From JAEULH01 sp963789785 (GTDB lineage Bacteria; Pseudomonadota; Alphaproteobacteria; Rhodospirillales; Defluviicoccaceae), in contig CAWBNC010000051.1 in assembly GCA_963789785.1 (NCBI GenBank), positions 1 through 64,000 on the forward strand: 64,000 nt of DNA, given 5' to 3'. Shown here piece after piece: positions 11,862-20,589 of the stretch (positions are counted from its first letter, which is position 1; the number at the start of each line of letters is the position of its first letter). Under the pieces are notes generated by a model, which worked only from the letters and a program-made list of their open reading frames with translations, was not told the origin of the DNA and searched no databases. Made by a program: the position numbers and the translations under genes.

Positions 11862-12525
11862 TGAGTTTTGCCCTGAAGTAGGTGTTAACCCGCTCTATGG
11901 ATTCAGTAATCGGTGCCCTAAAGTGGTCATCAAGATCATCGCGGGTCAACGCCCAAGGCTTTCCTATTGAGCATTGACCATAGTAAAATATCATACGTGC
12001 TTCCGAAACACCCACTTCGAGACCACGTCTCTCTCCATAGGATTTGCTCAACATTTGCAAACACCGAAGGTCACGCAGCATCGATCGTTTCTTTCCCGAG
12101 TCGTGATAGCCAAAGCCCCGTTTACACTCGTACACCCCAAGCCGTTTGGATATGCGATCAAACACCAGTAGATCGACTTGCAGCGTGCGAACGAAATCGT
12201 CTTCTCCGTAGCGAAGGACGCTGCCTAATGCCGTTGCGTCGGAATCCGCGAGCCGCTCAGCCGCCGCCGACACCCGAAAAACCGGGTCGTCCCAAACTGT
12301 GAGGTTTTCCACCTGCTTTAGCGACGCGGCGAACGCTCTCTCAATAATCCCCCCATGCCGCTTGTAGGCAGAGCTCACGATGCTGGCGATCCGGCTGTAG
12401 CGAGCTTCCACCACGGGATCAACCGAGAAACGTTTGGCAGCCAGCCGCCCAATCGTCGCGTCCACTTCGGCGGAGCGCCCTCGCTCTGGTCTTCGTGGTT
12501 GGTATGAGCAGGCATGGCGCCACAC
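11839..12525 (-). CDS. Putative PD-(D/E)xK restriction endonuclease paired with the methyltransferase
   Basis: A 228-residue protein I do not recognise by name. It carries a recognisable PD-(D/E)xK signature: QVDLLVF (D118), then 14 residues later YECKRG (E133, K135). An earlier helix has a conserved-type Glu (IIERAFAASL, E62). The lysine-rich stretch after the motif would suit DNA binding. It is followed by and overlaps the MT-A70 methyltransferase, the classic layout of a type II cassette. The role (cutting unmethylated DNA) is inferred from motif plus context. A nickase, a repair nuclease or an inactive relative are alternatives. The start at 12525 is the most upstream ATG; a shorter form is possible. 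Confidence 0.6.
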   Translation of the reverse strand: MWRHACSYQPRRPERGRSAEVDATIGRLAAKRFSVDPVVEARYSRIASIVSSAYKRHGGIIERAFAASLKQVENLTVWDDPVFRVSAAAERLADSDATALGSVLRYGEDDFVRTLQVDLLVFDRISKRLGVYECKRGFGYHDSGKKRSMLRDLRCLQMLSKSYGERRGLEVGVSEARMIFYYGQCSIGKPWALTRDDLDDHFRAPITESIERVNTYFRAKLNDILAAE

Positions 12526-12672
12526 TCTCGCGGCGCGCCTGCCTCGTCAAGTCGTGTGCGACCGTCCGGCGGATACGGGACAATTCGCGTGCTTGGCGCT
12601 CCCGTCGGGAACTTTGTGGACCAACCGCAGCGCCATGATTCGCTGTGGCGGCGCGAGCTGGCGGTCGTGTGG

Positions 12673-12701
12673 TTGAAAACGACGCGCCGGCGGCGTATAG
12701 C
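12673..12701 (+). promoter_or_regulatory. Sigma70-type promoter upstream of the DAHP synthase gene
   Basis: TTGAAA (12673-12678) and TATAGC (12696-12701) are separated by 17 bases and lie about 20 bases upstream of the ATG at 12723. The short leader leaves no room for an attenuator. Confidence 0.5.
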
Positions 12702-12722
12702 GTCCTTTTACAACAGCACTAC

Positions 12723-14129
12723 ATGCGAGTGACGATGCGAAGCTCCTGGAGCCCGTCGAGCTGGCGGGACCGGCCGATCGTTCAAGTCCCGGACTACGCG
12801 GACGCCGAAGCGTTAAGCGAGGTCGAGCGCGAACTGCGCCGGTATCCGCCGCTGGTCTTCGCCGGGGAGGCGCGGCGGCTGCAGCGCGCCCTGGCCGACG
12901 TCTGCGAGGGCGAGAAGTTCCTGCTCCAGGGCGGCGACTGCGCCGAAAGCTTCGCCGAGTTCCACCCCAACAACATCCGCGACACCTTCCGGGTAATGCT
13001 GCAGATGGCGGTGGTGCTGACCTACGGCGCGGCGGTGCCGGTGATCAAGGTCGGCCGCGTCGCCGGCCAGTTCGCCAAGCCGCGCAGCGCCGACACCGAG
13101 ACCATCGACGGGGTGACGCTGCCCAGCTACCGCGGCGACATGATCAACGCCATGGAGTTCACCCCCGAGGCGCGCACTCCCGATCCGCGCCGGCTGATCC
13201 AGGCCTACAACCAGTCGGCCGCGACGCTCAACCTTCTGCGCGCGTTCGCCCAGGGCGGTTACGCCGATCTCCACCAGGTTCACCTGTGGACGCTGGGCTT
13301 CGTCGCCGACAGTCCCCAGGGCGACCGCTACCGCGACCTCGCCGAGCGCCTCAACGAGAGCCTCAAATTCATGGCCGCGTGCGGAGTCACGTCGGAGTCG
13401 ACGCCGCAGATCCGCGAGACCGACTTCTTCACCTCCCACGAGGCGCTGATGCTGGTCTACGAGGAGGCCATGGCCCGGGTCAATTCAACGACCGGAGACT
13501 GGTACGGCACCTCGGCGCACCAGTTGTGGATCGGTGAGCGCACGCGCCAGCTCGACGGCGCCCACGTGGAGTTCCTCCGTGGGGTCGGCAATCCGCTGGC
13601 GGTCAAGCTCGGCCCCGGCATCGGCGGCGACGAGCTGATCCGTCTGATCGACGCGCTCAACCCGGTCAACGAGCCGGGGCGGCTGACTTTGATTGTGCGG
13701 ATGGGGCCGGACAAGGTCCGCCAGGTGCTGCCCGGCCTGATCCGGACGGTCGAGCGGGAGGGGCGCAAGGTTGTTTGGGTCTCCGATCCGATGCACGCCA
13801 ATACCGTGCAAAGCACGAGCGGCTTGAAGACCCGGCACTTCACCCGCATCCTCGAGGAGGTGAAAGCCTTCTTCGAGATTCACCGGGCGGAAGGGACCTA
13901 TGCCGGCGGGGTACACTTCGAGATGACCGGCCAGGACGTGACCGAGTGCGTCGGCGGCGCGCAGGCGATTACCGAGGCCAATCTCGGCGTGCGCTACAAC
14001 ACCCACTGCGACCCGCGGCTGAACGCCAACCAGGCCCTGGAGCTGGCCTTCCTGCTCGCCGAAATGCTCAAGGAGGGCCGAGATCGCGACCGCGTGCACG
14101 ATCGCGGCCGCGCCGTTGCCGCGTCCTGA
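12723..14129 (+). CDS. aroG: 3-deoxy-7-phosphoheptulonate synthase, class II
   Basis: A ~468-residue class II (plant-like) DAHP synthase. It shows FLLQGGDCAESFAEF, KVGRVAGQFAKPRS, HLWTLGFV, WIGERTRQLDGAHVEFLRG, VWVSDPMHANT and the C-terminal GGVHFEMTGQDVTEC. These carry the phosphoenolpyruvate, erythrose-4-phosphate and metal ligands of the family (conserved Cys in GGDC, His in MHAN). It is the first enzyme of the shikimate pathway. The start is either the ATG at 12723 or the one at 12735. Its last bases overlap the next gene by 14 bases. The gene-symbol choice follows common annotation of class II enzymes and is not meant to imply E. coli AroG. Confidence 0.93.
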   Translation: MRVTMRSSWSPSSWRDRPIVQVPDYADAEALSEVERELRRYPPLVFAGEARRLQRALADVCEGEKFLLQGGDCAESFAEFHPNNIRDTFRVMLQMAVVLTYGAAVPVIKVGRVAGQFAKPRSADTETIDGVTLPSYRGDMINAMEFTPEARTPDPRRLIQAYNQSAATLNLLRAFAQGGYADLHQVHLWTLGFVADSPQGDRYRDLAERLNESLKFMAACGVTSESTPQIRETDFFTSHEALMLVYEEAMARVNSTTGDWYGTSAHQLWIGERTRQLDGAHVEFLRGVGNPLAVKLGPGIGGDELIRLIDALNPVNEPGRLTLIVRMGPDKVRQVLPGLIRTVEREGRKVVWVSDPMHANTVQSTSGLKTRHFTRILEEVKAFFEIHRAEGTYAGGVHFEMTGQDVTECVGGAQAITEANLGVRYNTHCDPRLNANQALELAFLLAEMLKEGRDRDRVHDRGRAVAAS

Positions 14130-15327
14130 ACCGGCGACGCCGGCAAAGGTCGCAGCCGCGCCGGACGCGCAGGACCGGGCGGTTCTGCCGCCGGCGCCGG
14201 ATGCCGTCGAGCGCTGGACCGACCGCTACTTCGTCCGGACCAAGGAGGCCATCGGCAGGTTCGGCGACAAGACCGTCACCTACGCCGTATTCATGCGCCG
14301 GCCGGTGATCTTCACCCCGCGGCTGATGATCCGCTGGCTGGAGGACGTTGCCGCGGCGCGGAACGTCAGCTTCCGCATCGAGCGGAACTACCACGAGGGC
14401 GACTGGGTCGGCGCCGGCGAGCCGCTGCTCTACATCACCGGCTCGATCTACCATCTGGTCGACCTGGAGACGCTGTACCTGCAGAAGCTCGGGGCCGCCT
14501 GCGTCGCCGCCTACAACGCGTTCACCATGTGCAGCGACCTGCCCAAGGTCGCCTTCCTCGCCATGGACGCACGTCACTGCGCCGGCACCGAGATGGCCGA
14601 GATGATGGCCTACGCCGCCGCGGTGGGCTCGGAAGCGGCGCAGCGCGAGAGTGGCGCGGTCGGCTTCATCGGCAACGCCAACGACGCGACCGCGCACTAT
14701 TTCGGCCGCGAGCGCGGGATGGGCACGATGCCGCACGCGCTGATCGGCTACGCCGGCTCGACGGTGCGCGCGGTCGAGATGTTTGTCGAAACCTTCCCCG
14801 ACGACGACGTCATCGCCCTGGTCGACTACTTCGGCCGTGAGCTGACCGACACGCTCGCCGTCTGCCGCCGCTTTCCCGAACTCGCCGCCGCCGGCCGACT
14901 CGGGGTCCGGCTCGATACCCACGGCGGCCGCTTCGTCGAGGGGCTCGACCCGCAGCAGTCCTACGCGGTGCTGGAGCGCCACGCGCCCATCGCCGTGCGC
15001 CGCTACCGCAACGACACCGAGCTGCGCTACCTTACCGGCACCGGCGTTTCGGCCGCGGCGATCTTCCATGTCCGCGAAAAACTGGATGCCGCCGGCTTTC
15101 CCAAGGTCCGGATCGTCGCGTCCTCGGGCTTCAACGTCGACAAGTGCCGGGTCATGGGCGACGTCGGCGCCCCGCTCGACGCCGTCGGCACCGGCTCGTT
15201 CCTTCCGGACAGCTGGAGGGAGACCTACGCGACGGCCGACATCGTCGACTACGACGGGGTCGCCTCGGTCAAGGTCGGGCGCGAATTTCTGCTCAAGCGC
15301 AAGCCGCCCGCGCGGGCGAAAGAGTGA
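14116..15327 (+). CDS. pncB: Nicotinate phosphoribosyltransferase
   Basis: A ~403-residue NAPRTase-family protein. Recognisable features are ERWTDRYFVRTKEAIGRFGD at the front, the ITGSIYHLVDLETLYLQKLG region, DARHCAGTEMAEM, the central FIGNANDATAHYFG and the phosphate-binding end (RIVASSGFNVDKCR, VGTGSFLPDSW). It converts nicotinate and PRPP to nicotinate mononucleotide in NAD salvage. The start is a weak TTG at 14116 overlapping the DAHP synthase; no better in-frame start was seen. nadE follows 51 bases downstream, putting the first and last steps of NAD salvage together. Confidence 0.88.
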   Translation: MPRPEPATPAKVAAAPDAQDRAVLPPAPDAVERWTDRYFVRTKEAIGRFGDKTVTYAVFMRRPVIFTPRLMIRWLEDVAAARNVSFRIERNYHEGDWVGAGEPLLYITGSIYHLVDLETLYLQKLGAACVAAYNAFTMCSDLPKVAFLAMDARHCAGTEMAEMMAYAAAVGSEAAQRESGAVGFIGNANDATAHYFGRERGMGTMPHALIGYAGSTVRAVEMFVETFPDDDVIALVDYFGRELTDTLAVCRRFPELAAAGRLGVRLDTHGGRFVEGLDPQQSYAVLERHAPIAVRRYRNDTELRYLTGTGVSAAAIFHVREKLDAAGFPKVRIVASSGFNVDKCRVMGDVGAPLDAVGTGSFLPDSWRETYATADIVDYDGVASVKVGREFLLKRKPPARAKE

Positions 15328-15378
15328 CGACCGGCACGCTGGCGGCCAAGCGGCGGCCGCGCGATATGTAATGCCGGC

Positions 15379-17037
15379 ATGAGTGAACCCCTTACCCTCG
15401 CCCTGGCGCAGATCAACCCGACGGTTGGCGACATCGACGGCAACGCCCGGCTGATTCGCGCCGCGCGCGCTGAAGCCGCCGGCGCCGCACTCGTCATCGC
15501 CGGCGAGCTGGCGATGTCCGGCTACCCGCCGGAGGATCTGGTTCTGAAGCGGGCGTTTCAGGATCGGATCGAACGCGAAGCCGAGGCGCTGGCGCGCGAG
15601 ACCGGCGACGGCGGTCCGGCGCTGCTGGTCGGTGCGCCGTGGCGGCTGGATGGCGAGCTTTACAACGCCGCGCTGCTCCTTGCCGGGGGACGGATCGCCG
15701 AGGTCCGCTGCAAGTACGACCTGCCGAATTATGGCGTGTTCGACGAGAAGCGAGTGTTCGCCGCCGGGCCGCTGCCCAGGCCGATCCGGTTTGGCGGCGT
15801 CGATCTGGGCGTGATGATCTGCGAGGACATGTGGACCGCGCCGGTAACGCGGCGCCTGGCGGAGCAGGGCGCCGGGATCCTTGTCGTCATCAACGGCTCG
15901 CCGTTCGAGACCGACAAGAACGACACCCGCGCCGAGCTCGCCTTGCAGCGCGTCGCCGACACCGGGCTGCCGCTGATCTACGTCAACCTTGTCGGCGGCC
16001 AGGACGAGCTCGTCTTCGACGGCGCCTCCTTTGTCGTCGAGCCCGGTCGCGGTCTGACCGCCCGCGCCCGTTCCTGGCAGGCCGGCGTTTCGCAGACGCT
16101 GTGGACGAAGGCCGACGTCGCGCCATGGACCTGCAGCCAGGGCCCGAACGAGCCGCAGGCCAATGGTGTCGAGGCGATCTACCGGGCGATGACCCTTGGC
16201 CTGCGCGACTATGTCGGCAAGAACCGCTTTCCCGGCGTCATCATCGGTCTTTCGGGCGGGATTGACAGCGCGCTCACGGCTGCGGTCGCGGTCGACGCGC
16301 TGGGCGCCGAACGGGTCCGCTGCGTGATGATGCCGTCCCCGTTCACGTCGAACGAGAGCCTGGAGGATGCCACCGCCGCCGCGGCGCTGCTGGGCGTGCG
16401 CCTCGACAGCATCGACATCCGCCCGGCGATGGACGCTTTCGCCTCGATGCTGGACGATGTGTTCACCGGCCTGCCGGCGGATATCACCGAGGAGAACATC
16501 CAGGCGCGCAGCCGCGGTCTGGTCCTGATGGCGATCAGCAACAAGCTCGGCCACATGCTGCTGACCACCGGCAACAAGTCGGAGATGTCGGTCGGCTACG
16601 CCACCCTCTACGGCGACATGTGCGGCGGCTTCTCGGTCCTGAAGGACATCTACAAGACCACGGTATTCGCGCTCTCGCACTGGCGCAATCAGCACCTTCC
16701 GGTCGATGCGCTGGGCCCCGCCGGGCGGGTAATCCCCGAGCGGATCATCACCAAGCCGCCGACCGCCGAACTAAAGGCCGGGCAGACCGACCAGGACACG
16801 CTGCCGCCCTACGACGCGCTCGACGCCATCCTCATCGGCCTCATCGAGGACGAGGCGTCCACCGAGGAGCTCATCGGCCGGGGCCATGATGCCGATACCG
16901 TCCGCCGGGTCTGGCGGATGCTCGACCGGGCCGAGTACAAACGCCGCCAGGCGCCGCCAGGCGTCAAAATCACCAGCCGCGCCTTCGGCCGCGACCGGCG
17001 CTACCCAATCACAAACGGCTTCACCCGCTTCGTATGA
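15379..17037 (+). CDS. nadE: Glutamine-dependent NAD+ synthetase
   Basis: A 552-residue two-domain enzyme. The N-terminal nitrilase-type amidase carries the triad E43 (GELAMSGYPPEDL), K112 (CKYDLPNYGVFDEKR) and C148 (MICEDMW). The C-terminal synthetase has the ATP pyrophosphatase P-loop SGGIDSA at about 292 and TTGNKSEMSVGYATLYGDM. It amidates deamido-NAD with ammonia channelled from glutamine. It sits between pncB and gltX, and its stop overlaps the gltX start as ATGA. Confidence 0.95.
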   Translation: MSEPLTLALAQINPTVGDIDGNARLIRAARAEAAGAALVIAGELAMSGYPPEDLVLKRAFQDRIEREAEALARETGDGGPALLVGAPWRLDGELYNAALLLAGGRIAEVRCKYDLPNYGVFDEKRVFAAGPLPRPIRFGGVDLGVMICEDMWTAPVTRRLAEQGAGILVVINGSPFETDKNDTRAELALQRVADTGLPLIYVNLVGGQDELVFDGASFVVEPGRGLTARARSWQAGVSQTLWTKADVAPWTCSQGPNEPQANGVEAIYRAMTLGLRDYVGKNRFPGVIIGLSGGIDSALTAAVAVDALGAERVRCVMMPSPFTSNESLEDATAAAALLGVRLDSIDIRPAMDAFASMLDDVFTGLPADITEENIQARSRGLVLMAISNKLGHMLLTTGNKSEMSVGYATLYGDMCGGFSVLKDIYKTTVFALSHWRNQHLPVDALGPAGRVIPERIITKPPTAELKAGQTDQDTLPPYDALDAILIGLIEDEASTEELIGRGHDADTVRRVWRMLDRAEYKRRQAPPGVKITSRAFGRDRRYPITNGFTRFV

Positions 17038-18374
17038 CGGTCACCGTCCGCTTCGCGCCCAGTCCGACGGGCCTGCTTCACGTCGGCAATGCCCGCATGG
17101 CGCTGGTGAACTGGCTCTACGCCCGCCGTCACGGCGGCCGGATGATCCTTCGCCTTGACGATACCGATCGCGAGCGGTCGCAGACGCGCTTCGCCGAAGC
17201 GATCGAATGGGATCTGCAATGGCTGGGCCTCGACTGGGCGCTTCTCGTGCGCCAGTCCGAGCGTCTGGCTCAATACGATGAGGCCCTTGCGACGCTCAAG
17301 GGGGCGGGGCGGGTTTATCCCTGCTTCGAGACGCCAGAAGAGCTGGAATTCAAGCGTCGCCGCCAGCGGGCGCGGGGCAAGCCGCCGATCTACGACCGCG
17401 GCGCGCTGAGCCTGTCCGACGACCAGCGGCGGACGCTGGAGGAAGCCGGGCGGCGGCCCCACTGGCGGTTCCTTCTCCGCCACGAGGAGATCGCCTGGGA
17501 GGATCTGGTACGCGGTCCGGTCCAGTTTCGCGGCGATCATCTCAGCGACCCGGTGCTGGTGCGCGCTGACGGCACCTATCTCTACATGCTGCCGTCGACC
17601 GTCGACGACATCGATCTCGGCCTGAGCCACGTCATCCGCGGCGAGGATCATGTCGCCAACACCGCCATCCAGATTCAGCTGTTCGACGCGCTCGGCGCCG
17701 GCCGGCCGGTGTTCGCCCACCTGCCGCTTCTCGCCGACGCCAGTGGCAAGGGCCTGTCGAAGCGGCTGGGTTCGATGACGGTGGCGTCGCTCCGCGAGGC
17801 CGGCATCGAGCCCATGACGCTCAACCCCTATCTGGCAATGCTTGGAACTGGCGATCCGCCCGTTCCCGGCGCCAGCCTGAAGACGCTGGCCGAGGACTTC
17901 GAGCTGCCGCGTTACGGCCGGGCAACGCCGAAGTTCGACCACGACCAGCTCCAGCGCTTCAACGAGCGCGTCGTCCAGCACATGCCTTTTGCCGCTGTTT
18001 CCCAGCGCTTGTGCTGCATGGGACTGCAACGGGCGGACGCCGGCTTCTGGGACGCGATCCGGCCGAACCTCCGCCGCCTCAGCGACGCCCGGCTGTGGCA
18101 CCAGGTCTGCTTCGCGCCGATCCAGCCGGTGGTCGCCGAGGCCGATTTCGCCGCCCGCGCCGCTGCCCTGCTTCCGCCGGAGCCGTGGAACGAAGAGACC
18201 TGGGGATTGTGGACGCGCAGCCTCAAGGCCGAAACCGGGCGCGGCGGCCGGGCCCTGTTCCTGCCGCTGCGTCTCGCGCTGACAGGCGTGGAGCATGGCC
18301 CCGAACTGAAGGCGCTGCTGCCGATTATCGGCCGGACGACCGCCGAGCGGCGGCTGCGCGGCGAGGTCGCCTGA
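17034..18374 (+). CDS. gltX: Glutamyl-tRNA synthetase
   Basis: A 446-residue class I synthetase with the HIGH-type HVGN at 16-19 (SPTGLLHVGNARM) and the KMSKS-type GKGLSKRLGS at about 240. The zinc-region cysteines of longer enzymes are not evident. Its short length and sequence resemble the second, alphaproteobacterial GltX type. In those bacteria one of two copies charges tRNA-Gln with Glu for later amidation. Which tRNA this copy serves cannot be read here. It is translationally coupled to nadE (ATGA) and convergent with gspB. Confidence 0.92.
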   Translation: MTVTVRFAPSPTGLLHVGNARMALVNWLYARRHGGRMILRLDDTDRERSQTRFAEAIEWDLQWLGLDWALLVRQSERLAQYDEALATLKGAGRVYPCFETPEELEFKRRRQRARGKPPIYDRGALSLSDDQRRTLEEAGRRPHWRFLLRHEEIAWEDLVRGPVQFRGDHLSDPVLVRADGTYLYMLPSTVDDIDLGLSHVIRGEDHVANTAIQIQLFDALGAGRPVFAHLPLLADASGKGLSKRLGSMTVASLREAGIEPMTLNPYLAMLGTGDPPVPGASLKTLAEDFELPRYGRATPKFDHDQLQRFNERVVQHMPFAAVSQRLCCMGLQRADAGFWDAIRPNLRRLSDARLWHQVCFAPIQPVVAEADFAARAAALLPPEPWNEETWGLWTRSLKAETGRGGRALFLPLRLALTGVEHGPELKALLPIIGRTTAERRLRGEVA

Positions 18375-18403
18375 AGGCCGGGTTGTGCCCCGCTTCTCCC
18401 CGG

Positions 18404-19338
18404 TCAGGAGCCGTTCTTCGTCTGCCAGGTCTGAAACGCGTCCATGTAGAAGCGCTGGTCGCCGATGACGAAGACGACGCCGTTGCGGGTGATCTCGGCG
18501 ACGCTGAGGTGCTCGGTGAGCGCATCGCCCTCGCGCGCCGTGCGGCCGTTGACGCGAATCATCCGCGCTGACGGCGTCTCTGCGTAGCGATGCAGGGTGA
18601 TGGCGATATTGGGAAGGGCGCGCTGCATGGTATCAGGAAGATCGCTCAGCGCCATGGCATTGACGATCTCCGGTGCGGGCACCGGTGCGGGTTCGGGGGC
18701 GCTCTGGGGGGCCGCCGGCGCCGCCAGGGGGTTCTCGCGGTTGTCGGTACCGTCGGCGGCTGCACTCGGCGGCTGAGCGACGCGGGAGGAGGAAACCTTC
18801 GGCTGGCGCGCCGCGCCCGCTTTGGCGTCGCCTGCGGATGTCGCGGAATAGGGCGTCCGCGGCTTTCTGCGCTCGGCCTTCTTCTCGCCCTTCGCCGCGG
18901 CCGGCTCGCCGGCCGTTCCGGGCTCTGCCGTAGCGGCGGCCGCGAGCTCTTTGGGGTGCGGGTACGGACGCCTCCGCCGGCCGCGGCGGCGGCGCGGCGG
19001 CCTCGGGAAGGGCCGGGGTGAGGACGAGGGCGTGCTCCTCCGGCTGCGCCGGCTGAACCCCTTGAGCGGCGCCTTCGCCCGACGGCGCCGGCGGGGCTGG
19101 CCGCGCTTCGGCGCTCGCGACCGTCTCGTCCCCCGTCCGCGACCACGGCCACGACCGCGCGGCGATGACCGTGGCGAGCGCCAGCGCCAACGCCGCCGGC
19201 GAGGACGATCACAGCGACCGGCCGGGCGTTGAATGCCGGGCGTGGCCGCGGCCCGGCGTGGATCGTCGAGACGCCCGGGACAAGACGCTTGCGCCGCTCT
19301 TCTTCCGATCGCCGGATAGCCTCGAGAATGTACGACAC
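18404..19338 (-). CDS. gspB: Type II secretion assembly factor GspB (several frameshifts)
   Basis: Starts at the GTG at 19338 with SYILEAIRRSEEERRKR, the typical short cytoplasmic head of GspB, then a hydrophobic stretch and a long Pro/Ala/Glu-rich periplasmic linker. The last ~75 residues (ending at 18404) form the conserved GspB domain: NIAITLHRYAETPSARMIRV, then GVVFVIGDQRFYMDAF. The frame changes at least twice in the repetitive linker. Family role: with GspA it helps insert the secretin GspD through peptidoglycan. The gene follows gspA by 19 bases on the same strand. Confidence 0.78.
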
Positions 19339-19357
19339 CCCGGCGCGCCCTTCCGCT

Positions 19358-20377
19358 TCAGCGCTCGAACGGCTGGCTGGCATCCATGACGCCGCCGCCA
19401 TCATGCGCCATGCTGCCGAGACCGAGGGTCTCGAGCAGTGGCGGCGGGCTCAGGAAGTAGATCGCCGCCGCCAGGCCGATCCCGCCGATCACCACGGTCG
19501 TAATCGTGACCAGGCGTTCGCCGAACGGGCCGGTGGCGGTGGTCCGCTTCTCCGGTCGGCCGAACACTTCTTCGGCCGCCGTGCGCAGGGTGCGGCGCAT
19601 GACCGCGCTCTCGCCCTGGATGTAGGCGCCAAGCAGAGCCCGGTCGCAGATCACGTTGATCAGGCGCGGGATGCCGCCGCTCAGGCGGTAGAGCAGCGGG
19701 AGCGCGCTCTTGCGGAACAGCGAGTCGCGGCCGCCGGCCCGGCGCAGGCGGTGCAGGACATACTCGGAGGTTTCGGCCCGGGTCAGGCCGCCGAGGTGGT
19801 AGCGGGCGGTGATCCGCTGGGCGAGCTGGCGCAGTTCCGGCCGGTCCAGCATCATTCGCAACTCGGGCTGACCGATCATGATGATCTGCAGCAGTTTTTG
19901 CTCGTTCGTCTCCAGATTGGTGAGCAGCCGCATCTGCTCGAGCACGTCGGGCGTCAGGTTTTGCGCCTCATCGAGAACGAGGACGGCGGTGCGCCCCTCC
20001 GCATGCCGGCGAAGAAGGAAAGCATTGAGGATGTCGACGTAGGTCTTGATGCTGGTCTCCGTCGTCGGATAGACGAGTTCGAATTCGTCGCAGATCGCGG
20101 CCAGCATCTCGCTTGCGGTGAGCTTGGGGTTGAAGATGACGGCGACGTCGCACGTATCGGGCAGTTGTTCGAGGAGACAGCGGCACAGGGTCGTCTTGCC
20201 GGTGCCGACCTCGCCGGTCAGCAGGACGAAGCCGCCGCCCGATGCGCCGTAGATCAGGTGCGCCAGCGCCTCACGATGGCGCGCGCTCATGTACAGGTAG
20301 TGGGGGTTGGGCGCGATCGAGAACGGCGGCTCGCTCAGATGGAAGAAGTCGACGTACATCGCGCGCAGCGAGGTCAT
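19358..20377 (-). CDS. gspA: Type II secretion ATPase GspA (ExeA family)
   Basis: A 339-residue protein with an N-terminal AAA+ ATPase domain: Walker A GEVGTGKTT at about 55-63 and Walker B VLVLDEAQNL in the middle. It ends with one membrane segment at about 289-308 (LVTITTVVIGGIGLAAAIYF) and a short tail. MYVDFFHLSEPPFSIAPNP is the usual opening of this family, so the start may be the second Met (residue 7). No peptidoglycan-binding domain follows, unlike long Aeromonas ExeA. With GspB it assists secretin assembly. It is divergent from cysS. Confidence 0.87.
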   Translation of the reverse strand: MTSLRAMYVDFFHLSEPPFSIAPNPHYLYMSARHREALAHLIYGASGGGFVLLTGEVGTGKTTLCRCLLEQLPDTCDVAVIFNPKLTASEMLAAICDEFELVYPTTETSIKTYVDILNAFLLRRHAEGRTAVLVLDEAQNLTPDVLEQMRLLTNLETNEQKLLQIIMIGQPELRMMLDRPELRQLAQRITARYHLGGLTRAETSEYVLHRLRRAGGRDSLFRKSALPLLYRLSGGIPRLINVICDRALLGAYIQGESAVMRRTLRTAAEEVFGRPEKRTTATGPFGERLVTITTVVIGGIGLAAAIYFLSPPPLLETLGLGSMAHDGGGVMDASQPFER

Positions 20378-20589
20378 GGCCGTCCCCGCAGATCATCGGG
20401 AGCGACGCCATGCCCCGGGCCGTGTCCTACGCGGGACCGGCGCCGGCCGCCGGCCACTTCGGTCTTGACAACAGCATCCATAGAAGTGCGCCTAGCCCTG
20501 GTGCGCCCGTCAAACGCCAAGCCGGCCGCCGCCGCGTTGCGCATCTCCAATAAGGTCACCGCCGCCGTCACCGCGAACTGACTGGGACA

